Shown: positions 27,936 through 37,803 of the stretch, in pieces
How the letters are laid out: every line of letters begins with the position of its first letter
Numbering within the stretch: the stretch's first letter is position 1
Source: DATFDN01 sp963762525
GTDB taxonomy: Bacteria > Pseudomonadota > Alphaproteobacteria > Acetobacterales > Acetobacteraceae
Assembly: GCA_963762525.1 (NCBI GenBank)
Contig: CAVXKT010000002.1
Location: forward strand, 124,001-188,000
Direction: 5' to 3'
Length of the DNA stretch: 64,000 nt
Position numbers and translations under genes: made by a program
Notes under the pieces: generated by a model
The model's database searches: none
What the model saw: only the letters and a program-made list of their open reading frames with translations
Told to the model about the DNA's origin: nothing

Positions 27936-29326
27936 GCGACGGCGCCGCCGGCGATGCCCCGTTCCTCGCCGGCAAGGCGCGGCCCCGGAACGATGATCCC
28001 GTCGTGCTGCCCGGCCTGACGCTCGGCGCCGTCACCGACCGGATCTGCCGCGCTCGCGCTGCGCGAGCGCGCCTTCCTGTGGTGGTGGATCGCGCTGCTT
28101 CCGTGCGCGTTCCTGACAGTGGTGCTGATCGCCTCTGTCACGTGGCTGTTCTGGGCCGGGATCGGCATCTGGGGCGTGGACTGGCCGGTGATGTGGGGCT
28201 TCGCCATCCTCGAATACGTCTGGTGGATCGCCATCGCCTCGGGCGGCACGTTCATCTCCGCGCTGTTCTACCTGATGCGCGTGGACTGGCGCACCTCGAC
28301 CAACCGGATCGCCGAATCGATGACGCTGTTCGCGGCGGCGTGCGCGGGGATGTTTCCGATCCTGCATCTCGGCCGGCCGTGGCTGTTCTACTGGCTGTTT
28401 CCCTATCCCAACACCATGGGCTACTGGCCGCAGTGGCGCAGCCCGCTGCTGTGGGATTTCTGCGGCGATCCTCACTTATGTGACCTCGTCCGTCCTGTTC
28501 TGGTATCTCGGCCTGATCCCCGACATGGCGACGCCTGCGCGACCGCGCGCCGACGCGCGGCAGGCAGATCTTCTATGGCGTCCTGGCGCTGGGGTTTCGC
28601 GGCACCAGCCGGCAGTGGCGGCACTGGCACGCGACCTACGGCGTGCTGGCGGCGATCATGGCCGCCCTGGTGTGCTCGGTGCACAGCATCGTCGGGCTCG
28701 ATTTCGCCGGCGGAGCGACCATCGGATGGCATTCCACGCAGTTTCCGCCGCTCTTCATCTTTGGCGCCTTCCTGTCCGGGTTCGCCATGGTGATCATCCT
28801 GCTCATCCCCGTGCGGCGCCTGCTGCGGCTCGAGCAGATGATCACCGGCCGGCACCTCGACGTGCTGTGCCGGCTCATGGCGGTCAGCAGCCTGGCGCTC
28901 ACCTACTCGTACATGATGGACGCGTTCACCACCTGGTACGGCGCCGAGGCGGCGGAGCGGACCATGTTCGCCGCGCGGACCACGGGGATGTACTGGTACG
29001 TCTACTGGAGCACCATCCTGTTCAACGTGTCGCTGCCGCAGCTCATGTGGTTCCGGCGGCTGCGGATGAACCAGGTCGTCGTGCTGCTCGTCTGCATCGG
29101 CGTGATCATCGGCATGTGGTTCGAGCGCTACGAGATCGTCGTCACCAGCCTGCACCGCACCCATCTGCCCTCGGCCTGGGGCGATTTCCACGGCACCTAC
29201 TGGGACCTTGCGACCCTGCTCGGCACGGTCGGGTTCTTCTTCTTCGGCATGCTGTTGATCGTGCGGCTGATCCCGGTGGTCTCGATGTCGGAAATGCGCG
29301 CGCTGGTGCAGCGGAAGAACCAATGA
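27932..29326 (+). CDS. actC: Alternative complex III NrfD-like quinol-binding subunit ActC, frameshifted
   Basis: Polytopic NrfD/PsrC-family membrane protein of about 465 residues, taken to bind quinol. GTG start in GTGA overlap with actB. Readable segments include WWWIALLPCAFLTVVLIASV, GFAILEYVWWIAIASGGTFI, FPILHLGRPWLFYWLFPYPN, HSIVGLDFAGGATIGWHSTQ, PPLFIFGAFLSGFAMVIILL and MWFERYEIVVTSLHRTHLPS. All are typical of ActC. The frame breaks near 28045, 28465, 28535 and 28600; the last 680 bases are clean. The stop overlaps the actD start. Confidence 0.9.
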
Positions 29327-29855
29327 CAGGCGTCATCGCGGCGTTCGACACCGAGGAGGCGCTGGAACGCGCGCTGGCCCGGCTGCGCGACGCGGAGATC
29401 GGCGGCATCGAGACCTATACGCCGAAGGCGCTGGCCGACGGACAAGGAAGGGACCGGATCGCCCATGCCGCTGGCGATCTTCGTGGCCGGCGTCCTCGGC
29501 GCGGCGGCGATGTTCGCGCTCGAGACCTACCCGGATGTCCTGAACTGGCCGGTCAACATCGGCGGCAGGCCGGCCTTCTCCTGGCCGGCCTTCGTGCCGA
29601 TCGCCTTCGAGTTCGGGGTGCTCTGCGCGATCACGACCGGGATCGTGGGCTATCTGGCCATCAACGGCCTGCCGCGCCTGTGGGAGCCGGTGGACGAATA
29701 CGCCGCCATGCGTCAGGCGATGCGGGCCGAGTGGGTGGTTTCCGTGCGCAACGAGGATGGCCGGCGGGTGGAAGAGGCACGTCGCATCCTGCTGTCGCTG
29801 CAGCCCGCGATCGATCGAGAGCATGTCCCCCGCGCTGGCGGAGGTCGAGGCATGA
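29323..29855 (+). CDS. actD: Alternative complex III subunit ActD (DUF3341), frameshifted
   Basis: About 175 residues with two membrane helices. It starts MTGVIAAFDTEEALERALAR, the soluble N-terminal part, followed by IETYTPKALAD. The hairpin is PLAIFVAGVLGAAAMFALET with NWPVNIGGRPAFSWPAFVPI and FEFGVLCAITTGIVGYL, the DUF3341 signature. The frame slips near 29440 and 29815; repaired, the C-terminus reads MSPALAEVEA and stops at 29853-29855 in an ATGA overlap with actE. In known complexes ActD is a small peripheral-membrane subunit next to ActC/ActF. Confidence 0.85.
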
Positions 29856-30344
29856 GGGAGGCGGTCGCGCTGCTGGTCGCTGCTGGCGGCGCTGGCCGGG
29901 TGCGACGACATGACCCACCAGCCGCGGCAGAAGACGTACTCGCCCGAGGTGGCGCCGGCGCAGCTGCCGAAGGGCACCGTGGAATACGACAAGCAGCCCG
30001 AGACGGCTCCGCCGCTGACGCTGGCGCTGCTCGAGCGCGGACAGGAGCAGTTCCGCATCTTACTGCACGCCCTGCCATTCCGAGCTCGGCGACGGCAACG
30101 GCATGATCGTCCAGCGCGGCTTTCCGCATCCGCCGTCCTACCACAGCGACGGTGCTGCGCGAGGCCCCCACGCAGCACTTCTATGACGTGATCACGAACG
30201 GCTTCGGCGTCGATGTACTCGTTCAGCCGCCCGCGTGCAGCCGGCGGACCGCTGGGCGATCGCGGCGTATATCCGCGCCTTGCAGCGCAGCCAGCGCACC
30301 CGGTTGCCGATCTGCCGCCGGATCAGCGGGAGCTCCTGCCGTGA
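29852..30344 (+). CDS. actE: Alternative complex III monohaem cytochrome c lipoprotein ActE, frameshifted
   Basis: About 160 residues. The lipoprotein signal ends LLAALAGC, then MTHQPRQKTYSPE. One haem motif CTPCH is readable at about 30065 (YCTPCHSELGDGNGM), followed by RGFPHPPSYH and ADRWAIAAYIRALQRSQRT, the usual C-terminal helix of cytochrome c domains. Breaks near 29875, 30060, 30150, 30215 and 30300 scatter it over three frames. Repaired, it ends DLPPDQRELLP at TGA 30342-30344, overlapping the actF GTG. It hands electrons on within the complex towards the oxidase. Confidence 0.85.
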
Positions 30345-31429
30345 CGCGCGACCGGGCCGAACGGGCGGCATGGATCGTCGGCGGCGTTCGGACTGTGCTC
30401 GGATCGCGCTCATCGGCTGGATCCTGACGCCGCTGTTTCGCGCACGCGTGGCTCGCGGCGCTGGTGTTCTGGATCGGCTGGCCGCTCGGCAGCATGGCGC
30501 TGCTGCTGATCCATTCCATCACCGGCGGGCGCTGGGGCTACGCGATTCGGCCGCAGCTCGTGATGGGCGTCGCGACGCTGCCGCTCGCGCTTGCCGGCGG
30601 TGCTGCCGCTGCTGTTCGTGCTGCGCGCGCTCTACCCATGGGCGCGACCCGAAGCCGCCGCCGAGCTGGGCAACACGGCGTATCTGAACGTGCCGTTCGT
30701 CTGCGGGCGGGCCGTGCTGTACCTGGTGATCTGGCTCGGGCTGGGCGGCTGATCCTGCGGGCGCTGCGGTGCGCGGACGCCGACGCGGCGCTCTATCGGC
30801 TCGCGCCGCTCGGGCTGATCCTGCTGATGCTGACGGTCACGTTCGGCGGGTTCGACTTCGACCTTGTCGCTCGATCCGCACTTCAACTCCAGCATCTACG
30901 GCATGATCATGGCCGGCGAAGGGCGTGTTGTTCGCGCTCGCCGTCGGCCACCTTGCTTGCCGTGCTGGACGTCGCGGCCGACGCGCCGGGTGACGAGGAC
31001 CTGGGCAAGCTGATGCTCGCCCTGCTGGTGCTGTGGGGCTACTTCGTGTTCATGCAGTTCCTGATCGTGTGGAACTCCGACCTCGGCAGCGACGCGCCGT
31101 GGTACGTGACGGCGCGTGGAGCACGGCTGGGGGATCGTCGCCGGCATCATCTTTCGTCGTGCATTTCCTGGTGCCGTTCCTGCTGCTGATCTGGCCGCGG
31201 TGCAGCGTTCCCGCCCGGGCTGCTCGCGGTGTCCGCGCATGATCATCGCGGCGCGAGGTCCTGCGCGCCTGGTGGCTGGTGGTGCCGGCGGCGGGACGCG
31301 CGCTGTCCTGGGTGGACGTGTTGCGCGATGCTGGCGTTGGCGGCGCTCGGCGTTGGCCTCGGCCTGCGGCGCGGCTGCGGCTGCCCGGTGATGGCGGAGG
31401 CGGAAGCGCCAGCATGCCTGAGGAGATGA
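30341..31429 (+). CDS. actF: Alternative complex III membrane subunit ActF, heavily frameshifted
   Basis: Second NrfD-related membrane subunit, about 360 residues, expected ten helices. Readable blocks: RIALIGWILTP, LAALVFWIGWPLGSMALLLI, HSITGGRWGYAIRPQL, LNVPFVCGRAVLYLVIWLGL, APLGLILLMLTVTFGGFDF, LLALLVLWGYFVFMQFLIVW and FLVPFLLLIWPR. YFVFMQFLIVWNSDLGSD matches the conserved ActF region near the proposed proton path. At least eight indels are needed to join them. GTG start overlaps the actE stop; the end overlaps the next gene by about 16 bases. Confidence 0.82.
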
Positions 31430-31807
31430 TCTCGATCCCGACCGCCCGGCGCGAGCCGCGCGACGTCTCCGGGCTCTTCATCACCCTCGCCTTCCTGCTG
31501 CTGGCTATCGGGGCTGGCGGTCGTCGGTCTGGTGTGCTGGTGGATCTTCCCGCGCGCGCCGCATCCCGAGCTGGTGCCGTACCCGGTGCCGGCCTATCCG
31601 CCGCCGCAGCTCCAGGCGGCGCCGCACGAGGACATGGTCCGGTTCTACCGGCAGGAACTCGACCGGCTGAACTCGCTGGGCTGGGTCGATCGCGCAAAGG
31701 GGTTGGTGCATGTCCCGATCGAGCAGGCGATGCGCGACGATCGCGCGGGAGGGCATCACGGACTGGCCCGCGCCGGCGTCCGGCTTCGGCGGAGCAGAAG
31801 CAAATGA
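31414..31807 (+). CDS. Small membrane-anchored protein between actF and coxB
   Basis: About 130 residues: MPEEMISIPTARREPRDVSG, a membrane helix around FITLAFLLLAIG then VVGLVCWWIFP, and a soluble tail HEDMVRFYRQELDRLNSLGW, then VDRAKGLVHVPIEQAMR and a Gly/Ala-rich end. A short protein with such a YGWVDR...IPI-x-AM motif commonly sits between act and cox genes or beside oxidase assembly genes in Proteobacteria. Its function is not known to me. Breaks near 31515 and 31745. TGA overlaps the coxB ATG. Confidence 0.7.
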
Positions 31808-32739
31808 ACTTTCCGCTTCCCGTCGCCTCGAATTTCGCCCTCGAGACCGATCACATCCTGATCGCCCTGCTGGTGCTGTCGGGCGGCATGCTGGTGCTGG
31901 TGTTCGGGCTGATGTTTATCTTCGCGTTCCGCTATCGCGCCGGCAGCCCGCTCGACCGCGGCACCATCCTGGAGAAGACCTGGCGGTTCGAGACCGCCTG
32001 GACGGCGGCGATCATGCTCGGCTTCTTCGGCCTGTTCTACTGGGGCGGCGTCGGTGTTCCTGCGCGAGTTCAGCCCGCCGGCGGACGCGATCAAGATCAA
32101 CGTGGTCGGCAAGCAGTGGATGTGGAAGTTCGAGCATCCCGGCGGGCAGAAGGAGATCAACACGCTGCACGTGCCGGTGGGCGAGCCGGTGCAGCTCCTC
32201 ATGACCTCGGAGGACGTGATCCACGACGTCGCGCATCCCGGCCTTCCGCCTCAAGCACGACGTGCTGCCCGGCCGCTACGAGACGTTGTGGTTCATCGCC
32301 GAGGCGCCGGGCACTTACGACCTGTTCTGCGATCAGCTCTGCGGCGCCGATCATTCGCTGATGCGCGGGCGAGGTGATCGCGATGCCGCGCGCCGACTAT
32401 CAGCAATGGCTGGAGACGAACGGCACCTCGCACGGGCTTGGTGGCCGAGGGCGAGCGGCTGTTCGTGCAGTTCGGCTGCGCCGGCTGCCATGGCGGCAAC
32501 GGCACCGTGCGCGCGCCCGATCTGGCCGGCGTGTACGGCAGCCCGGTGCCGCTGTCGGACGGCACCACGGTCGATCGCCGACGAGAAATACCTGCGCGAT
32601 TCGATCCTGTTTCCCGAAGCAGCAGGTGGTCGCGAGCTTCAAGCCGGTCATGCCGTCGTTCAACGGCAAGGTCAGCGACGCCGACCTCGAGAAGCTGCTC
32701 GCCTACATCAAGTCCCTCGGCGCGGAGCATGTCCGATGA
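31804..32739 (+). CDS. coxB: Cytochrome c oxidase subunit II with fused cytochrome c domain (caa3-type)
   Basis: About 310 residues. Two membrane helices (ALLVLSGGMLVLVFGLMFIF; ETAWTAAIMLGFFGLFYWGG) precede a CuA cupredoxin domain with KQWMWKFEHPGGQ, VIHDV, and the copper-binding stretch FCDQLCGADHSLM. The C-terminal domain is a cytochrome c with FGCAGCHGGNG and a probable Met ligand in VMPSFNGKVSD. Such fusions take electrons straight from the neighbouring complex. Breaks near 32053, 32232, 32370, 32440, 32575 and 32620. Start and stop overlap the flanking genes by 4 bases. Confidence 0.92.
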
Positions 32740-34387
32740 GCACCACCACGACCATCGAGGCCCGCAAGGCGGAGGAGAGCTACCTCTCCGAGAAGTTCAC
32801 GCTGGCGAGCTGGCTGGTCACGCTACGACCACAAGCGGATCGCGATCCTCTACGCGATGCACGATCACCGTGTTCTTCTTCATCGGCGGCATCGCGCGCG
32901 GCGGTCGATGCGCTGGAACCTGATCGAGCCGGGGGGGATGGTGGCGATCCGGAGACCTACAACCGGATGTTCAGCATGCACGGCGTGATGATGGTGTGGT
33001 TCTTCCTGGTGCCGTCGATCCCCGTGACGCTCGGCAATTTCTGCATCCCGCTGATGATCGGCGCGCGCGACGTGGCGTTCCCGAAGATCAACCTGATGAG
33101 CTGGTACATCTTCGTCATCGCCGGCATGCATCGAGTTCTACGCGATGTTCGTGGGCGGCGTCGATGCCGGCTGGACCTTCTACCCGACGCTTTCGACCGG
33201 CTACTCCAACGGCTTCATCAAGATGGCGGCGGCGGCGATCTTCCTGGTCGGCTTCTCCTCGATCGCCACCGGCCTGAATTTCATGGTCACGATCCACCGC
33301 ATGCGCGCGCCGGGGATGTACTGGCACCGGCTGCCGGTGTTCATCTGGTCGCACTACGCGGTCAGCGTGATCTACGTGCTGGCCACGCCGATGCTGGCGA
33401 TGACCATGGTGATGCTGTTCTTCCAGCGCGCAGTTCGGCGTCGGCATGTTCGACCCGCAACTCGGCGGCGACGTGGTGCTGTATCAGCACATGTTCTGGT
33501 TCTACTCGCACCCGGCCGTCTACATCATGATCATGCCCGGCTTCGGCGTGGTCAGCGAGATCATCCCCTGCTTCTGCCACCGGAAGCTGTTCGGCTACGA
33601 GTTCGTGGTCTGGTGCCAGCATCGCGATCGCGGTGATCGGCTTCTTCGCCTGGGGCCACCACATGTTCGTCTCCGGCGAGTCGCTCTACGCCGGCGCTGG
33701 TCTTTTCGCTGATGTCGTACGTCGTCGCCGTGCCTTCGGCCATCAAGGTGTTCAACTGGATCGGCACGATGCACAAGGCGTTCATCCGGTTCGACGCGCC
33801 GATGCTGTACGCGCTCGGCTTCATCGGCCTGTTCACCATCGGCGGCCTGACCGGGCTGTGGGTCGCCAACCTCGCCGGCCGACGTCCATCTGCACGATAC
33901 CTACTTCGTCGTCGCGCATTTCCACTACATCATGGTGGGCGGCATGGTGTCGGCGTTCTTCGGCGGCCTGCACTTCTGGTGGCCGAAGATCACCGGGCGG
34001 ATGTATCCCGAGATGTGGGGCCGCGCGGCGGCGCTGATCATCTTCATCGGCTTCAACATGACCTTCGCGCCGCAGTTCATCCTCGGCTACACCGGGATGC
34101 CGCGCCGCTATGCCACCTATCCGCCGAAGTTCCAGGTGCTGAACGTGATGTCCTCGGCCGGCGCTTCGATCCTCGCGCTCGGCTACCTGCTGCCGCTGCT
34201 CTATCTGCCGTGGTCGCTGTTCCGCGGCGAGCGGGCGCCGGCGAACCCGTGGGATGCCACCGGGCTGGAGTGGCAGACCGCCTCGCCGCCGCCGGCGGTG
34301 AACTTCCTCGCGACCCCGATCGTGACCACCGGCCCTTACAACTACAAGGAACCCGAAGTTCTGGAGCAGCAGCGGCAAAATGGCTGA
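32736..34387 (+). CDS. coxA: Cytochrome c oxidase subunit I, A2 type, frameshifted
   Basis: Haem-copper oxidase core of about 550 residues. Readable: FSMHGVMMVWFFLVPSIPVT with the haem a histidine, the helix VI block FWFYSHPAVYIMIMPGFG, GYEFVVWC, the CuB pair in GHHMFVSG, the K-channel helix SYVVAVPSAIKVFNWIGTMH and the haem ligands in VVAHFHYIMVGG. YSHPAVY in place of GHPEVY means the helix VI glutamate is replaced by the YS pair that defines A2-type oxidases. Breaks occur near 32822, 32863, 32905, 32945, 33130, 33432, 33620, 33705 and 33885. Every ligand histidine I looked for is present. Confidence 0.94.
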
Positions 34388-35052
34388 GCCCGAACTCATC
34401 GTCGAACAGGAGTTCCAATACTCCAGCCTGTTCGATCAGGGGCAGACGGCCATCGTCGGCATGTGGCTGTTCCTGGCGCAGGAGTGCCTGTTCTTCGGCG
34501 GGCTGTTCCTGACCTGGATCTACGCGCGCTATTGGAACCAGGCCGGGTTCGACGCCGGCAGCCATGGCGCGCAGCTCTGGATCGGCACCATCAATCTCGG
34601 CATCCTCGTCACCAGCAGCTTCGTCTATGCCTGCGGCGCTCGCCTTCATCCAGGCGGGCCGGCCGCGGGAGATGACCTGGGCGCTCTGCGGCGTGGTCGC
34701 GCTCGGCGCCGCGTTCGTCGGCTGGAAGCTCTACGAATACCACCTCGATTTCGTCGGCCATTTCTGGGTCAACGATCCCGATTTCCCGATCAAGGGCGAG
34801 CTGGAGGGCGGCGCCAAGCTGTTCTGGGCGTTCTACTGGATCGCCACCGTGCTGCACGCGGCGCACATGACCATCGCCATGGGCCTCGTCGCCTACATCA
34901 TCCGTCGCGCGCTGCGCGGCGACTTCTCGCGCCCAGTACCACGCGCCGGTCGAGGTGATCGGCCTGTTCTGGAGCTTCGTCGATATCGTCTGGATGGTGC
35001 TCTGGCCGCTGATCTACCTGATGGGGAGGATGCCGATGGGGAGAATACATGA
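34380..35052 (+). CDS. coxC: Cytochrome c oxidase subunit III, frameshifted
   Basis: About 220 residues with five helices: FDQGQTAIVGMWLFLAQECL, FFGGLFLTWIYARYW, LWIGTINLGILVTSSFVYA, AKLFWAFYWIATVLHAAHMT and FWSFVDIVWMVLWPLIYLMG, all family blocks in order. The ATG at 34380 overlaps the coxA end by 8 bases. The frame breaks near 34638, 34935 and 35025; the last shift leads to the TGA at 35050-35052, which overlaps the next start. No metal centre; it stabilises the proton-uptake side of subunit I. Confidence 0.92.
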
Positions 35053-35349
35053 CCCGCCAGCTGGTGCGGTTGACGCTGATCTGGGCGTTCCTGATGGCGC
35101 TGGCCGGCGGCGAGTTCGTGGTGAGCGGGATGCAGATGGCAGATCGCCCGCCGGCCGGTGCTGCTGTTCTTCGCCGGAACCATGGTGTTCACGGTCGGCA
35201 TGATGTTCATGCATCTGAACAAGGCGCCGATGGTGGCCAAGGGTTTCGCCGTCGCGGCGGTGTTCTGGCTGATCGTGCTGTTCGGGATGGGCACGATGGA
35301 TGCGCTGACGCGCGACTGGTATCCGGTGCAGCATTACAATCCGTACTGA
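35049..35349 (+). CDS. coxD: Cytochrome c oxidase subunit IV-like membrane protein, one frameshift
   Basis: About 100 residues, three helices: RLTLIWAFLMALAGGEFVVS, VLLFFAGTMVFTVGMMFMHL and GFAVAAVFWLIVLFGMGTMD, ending RDWYPVQHYNPY. This is the short prokaryotic oxidase subunit IV that normally closes act-cox operons. The frame slips near 35142. ATG overlaps the coxC stop. The next 120 bases carry no gene and no clear terminator. Confidence 0.8.
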
Positions 35350-35471
35350 GCGAGATTAAACCCGCTTCAGGAGCGCCGGCGGGCGGCAACGGCCACTGCG
35401 CGCCCGTCGCGTTTGCTGGTGGCAGCGGGGCGAGATCCGGGGCGAACACTGCACGCACAGAGGTCCTTGAC

Positions 35472-36248
35472 ATGAACAAGCTCACGCTTCTCGGCGCCGC
35501 CGGGCTGGCGGCCTCGATGCTGGCCGGCCCCGCCTTCGCGCAGAACAACAACAACCCCGCCGCCAATCCGCAGCTCAACAGCCAGTCGAGCTATACCAAC
35601 GGCGGGAGCTTCGGGAACAACAACGAATCCTGTCGTCGGCAACGGGCGCTATGCCAATGTCGGCATGGGCGGTTACACGGCGACGCAGGACTATATCCGA
35701 AACGGCAACAACAACAACGACAACAACAACAATGATAACAACAACAACTGGCGCGCTTCGCAACGCAATTCGGATCTGGCGGACAACGGCGATGCCCGTG
35801 CGAGCAAGGTGATCGGCACCGGCGTTTTCAACACCAACAACCAGCAGCTCGGCAACGTCAACGACATCCTGATCGGCAAGAACGGCGTATGGGCGGTCAT
35901 CTCGACGAACAACAAGAAGGTGGCGGTGCCCTTCAACCAGCTGGAGTTCGGCAACGCCAGCAACGGTAATGGCAACGACCAGATCGTGTTGCCCAACAAG
36001 ACGCAAGCCCAGCTCAATACCCAGCCCGTCTTCCACTACAACGAGACCAACTATCAGGGCGTGCAGGGTCACAATAACGGCGGCTGGTTCGACAACAACA
36101 ACAACATGCCAATAACGGCAACAACGGCGGCGTGTTCGGCACCAACAATAACAACGGTTGGCACGGCAACGGCAACGGCCCGTTCGGTGGCAACAACGCC
36201 AATAACAACAACAACAACAACAACCACGGCAACAACAACAACGGCTGA
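35472..36248 (+). CDS. Secreted asparagine-rich PRC-barrel protein, two compensating frameshifts
   Basis: About 258 residues. Signal peptide MNKLTLLGAAGLAASMLAGP cut near AFAQ. The mature protein is loaded with AAC-encoded asparagine: runs such as NGNNNNDNNNNDNNNN near 35700-35750 and a Gly/Asn tail ending NNHGNNNNG. Between them is a PRC-barrel-like domain (ASKVIGTGVFNTNNQQLGNV, NDILIGKNGVWAVIS, KKVAVPFNQLEF). The frame shifts near 35625 and 36108; repaired, it ends at TGA 36246-36248. RBS AGAGG. PRC-barrel proteins with a signal peptide are often stress or surface-associated; the role here is unknown. Confidence 0.75.
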
Positions 36249-36268
36249 CGCATCGGCCGGCGGCGCGG

Positions 36269-37703
36269 CTATCGCCCGCCGCCGGCGCTTGCCGGGTCCG
36301 CTGACGCTAGTTCCGCACCCGCCTGCGGGTCCATCCGCGTCGAGGCGAGCGGTCCCATCATCGCCACCAAAGCGACGGCTGCGAAGGCGAGAGTGAAGTC
36401 GCCCGCCCGCGGTGCCGGATGTCCGGTCAGCGCCACCGAACCGGCGAGCACCCCGGCCGAGGCGGCGATGCCCAAGGTCAGCGCCATCTGCTGAAAGGTG
36501 GTGTAGAAGCTGGTCGCGGCGCTCATGCGCGGGCGCGGTATGTCGGCATAGGCGATGGTGTTGTAGGCCATGAACATCAGCGATTGCACGAACCCGCCCA
36601 CCGCCAGCAGCGCATAGACCGCGAGCAACGGCCAAGCGGGTCGCAGCCCGCCGCAGGCACCGAGCAGCAGCGCCGACAATGCGCCCACACCGACCATGAC
36701 CGCGCGGAAACCCAGCCGACGCAGCAGCCCGGGTGCCACCAGGCGCATCGCCAGCGATCCGACCGAGGTGGCGAAGGTGATCAGGCCGCTGCGCGCCGGA
36801 CTGTCGCCGAAGCCCACCTGCAGCATCATCGGCAACAGGAACGGCTGCGCGCCGGCGCCGATGCGCGAGAAGCTGCCGGAGATCACCGATTGCCGGAAGG
36901 TGGCGATCCGCAGCAGCGAAAAATCCAGTATCGGCCGCGGATGGCGATGCGCCCTGCGGGCATAGAGCAGCGCCGCGACCACGCCACCCGTCACCACCGC
37001 CGCCGACGACGCCGCCGCTGCCGAAGCCACGGCTCGCCATTTCGATGCCGAACAGCAAGCAGGCGAGTGCGGTTCCCGAGAATGCCAGTCCGCCGAGATC
37101 GAAGCCGCCCGGACTCGGTCTCCCGATGCTCGGCGATGAACAGGCTGGCGAGCACCATGCCGAGCAATCCGATCGGCACGTTGATGAAAAAGATCCAACG
37201 CCAGGAGAGATAGGTGACGATCAGCCCGCCTACCGGCGGTCCCAGGATCGGGCCGATGGTCGCCGGGATCATCAGCCACGCCATCGCCCGCACCAGCTCG
37301 GCCTTGGAGACGGCACGCAGCATCACCAGCCGTCCGACCGGCGACATCAGCGCCCCGCCCGGCGCCTTGCAGCATTCGCGCCGCCACCAGCGAACGGCAG
37401 GCCCGACGAAACGCCGCAGAGGATGGAGCCCGCCGTGAATACGCCGATGGCGGCGCGAAACACGGTGCGCGACCCGAAGCGGTCCGCGATCCGCCCCGAG
37501 GCGGGGATGAACATCGCCAGCGTCAGCAGATAGGCGGTGAGCGCGACGTTCATGTTGAGCGGGCGGGTGTCGAAGTCGCGCGCCATCGACGGCAGCGCGG
37601 TCGCCAGCACGGTGCCGTCGAGCTGCTCCATGAACATCGCGCTGGCGACGATCAGCGCCGTGGCACGCGCACCGGCGGCCATCCGAGGGGCTTTTTCCCG
37701 CAT
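36269..37703 (-). CDS. DHA2-family (EmrB/QacA-like) MFS drug carrier, frameshifted
   Basis: About 478 residues, 14 helices expected. It has the DHA2 motif LDGTVLATALPSMARDF in helix 1, the motif A loop GRIADRFGSRTVF, RMLQGAGGALMSPVGRL, and motif C-like MIPATIGPILGPPVGGLIVT followed by YLSWRWIFFINVPIGLLG, a DHA2 hallmark. The second half has RPILDFSLLRIATFRQSVIS and AYNTIAYADIPRPRMSAATS. Breaks lie near 37375, 37100 and 37030. The start at 37703 (MREKAP) or 37682 (MAAGAR) is uncertain. It could pair with the orphan EmrA at 3958, but only by inference. Confidence 0.85.
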
Positions 37704-37803
37704 CGCGGCAGGATCGCAGCCGCAACGCGTCGGGGCAAAGGCTTTCCCGGCATGGCCGACACCCGATTGCATCCGAAGCGCTCGGCGGGTTCACTCTCGG
37801 CGG

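Noticed and set aside
23288..35349. Operon-wide pseudogenisation
   Set aside because: All cofactor-binding residues and coupled start/stop overlaps survive despite dozens of frame breaks. That fits sequence error better than decay.
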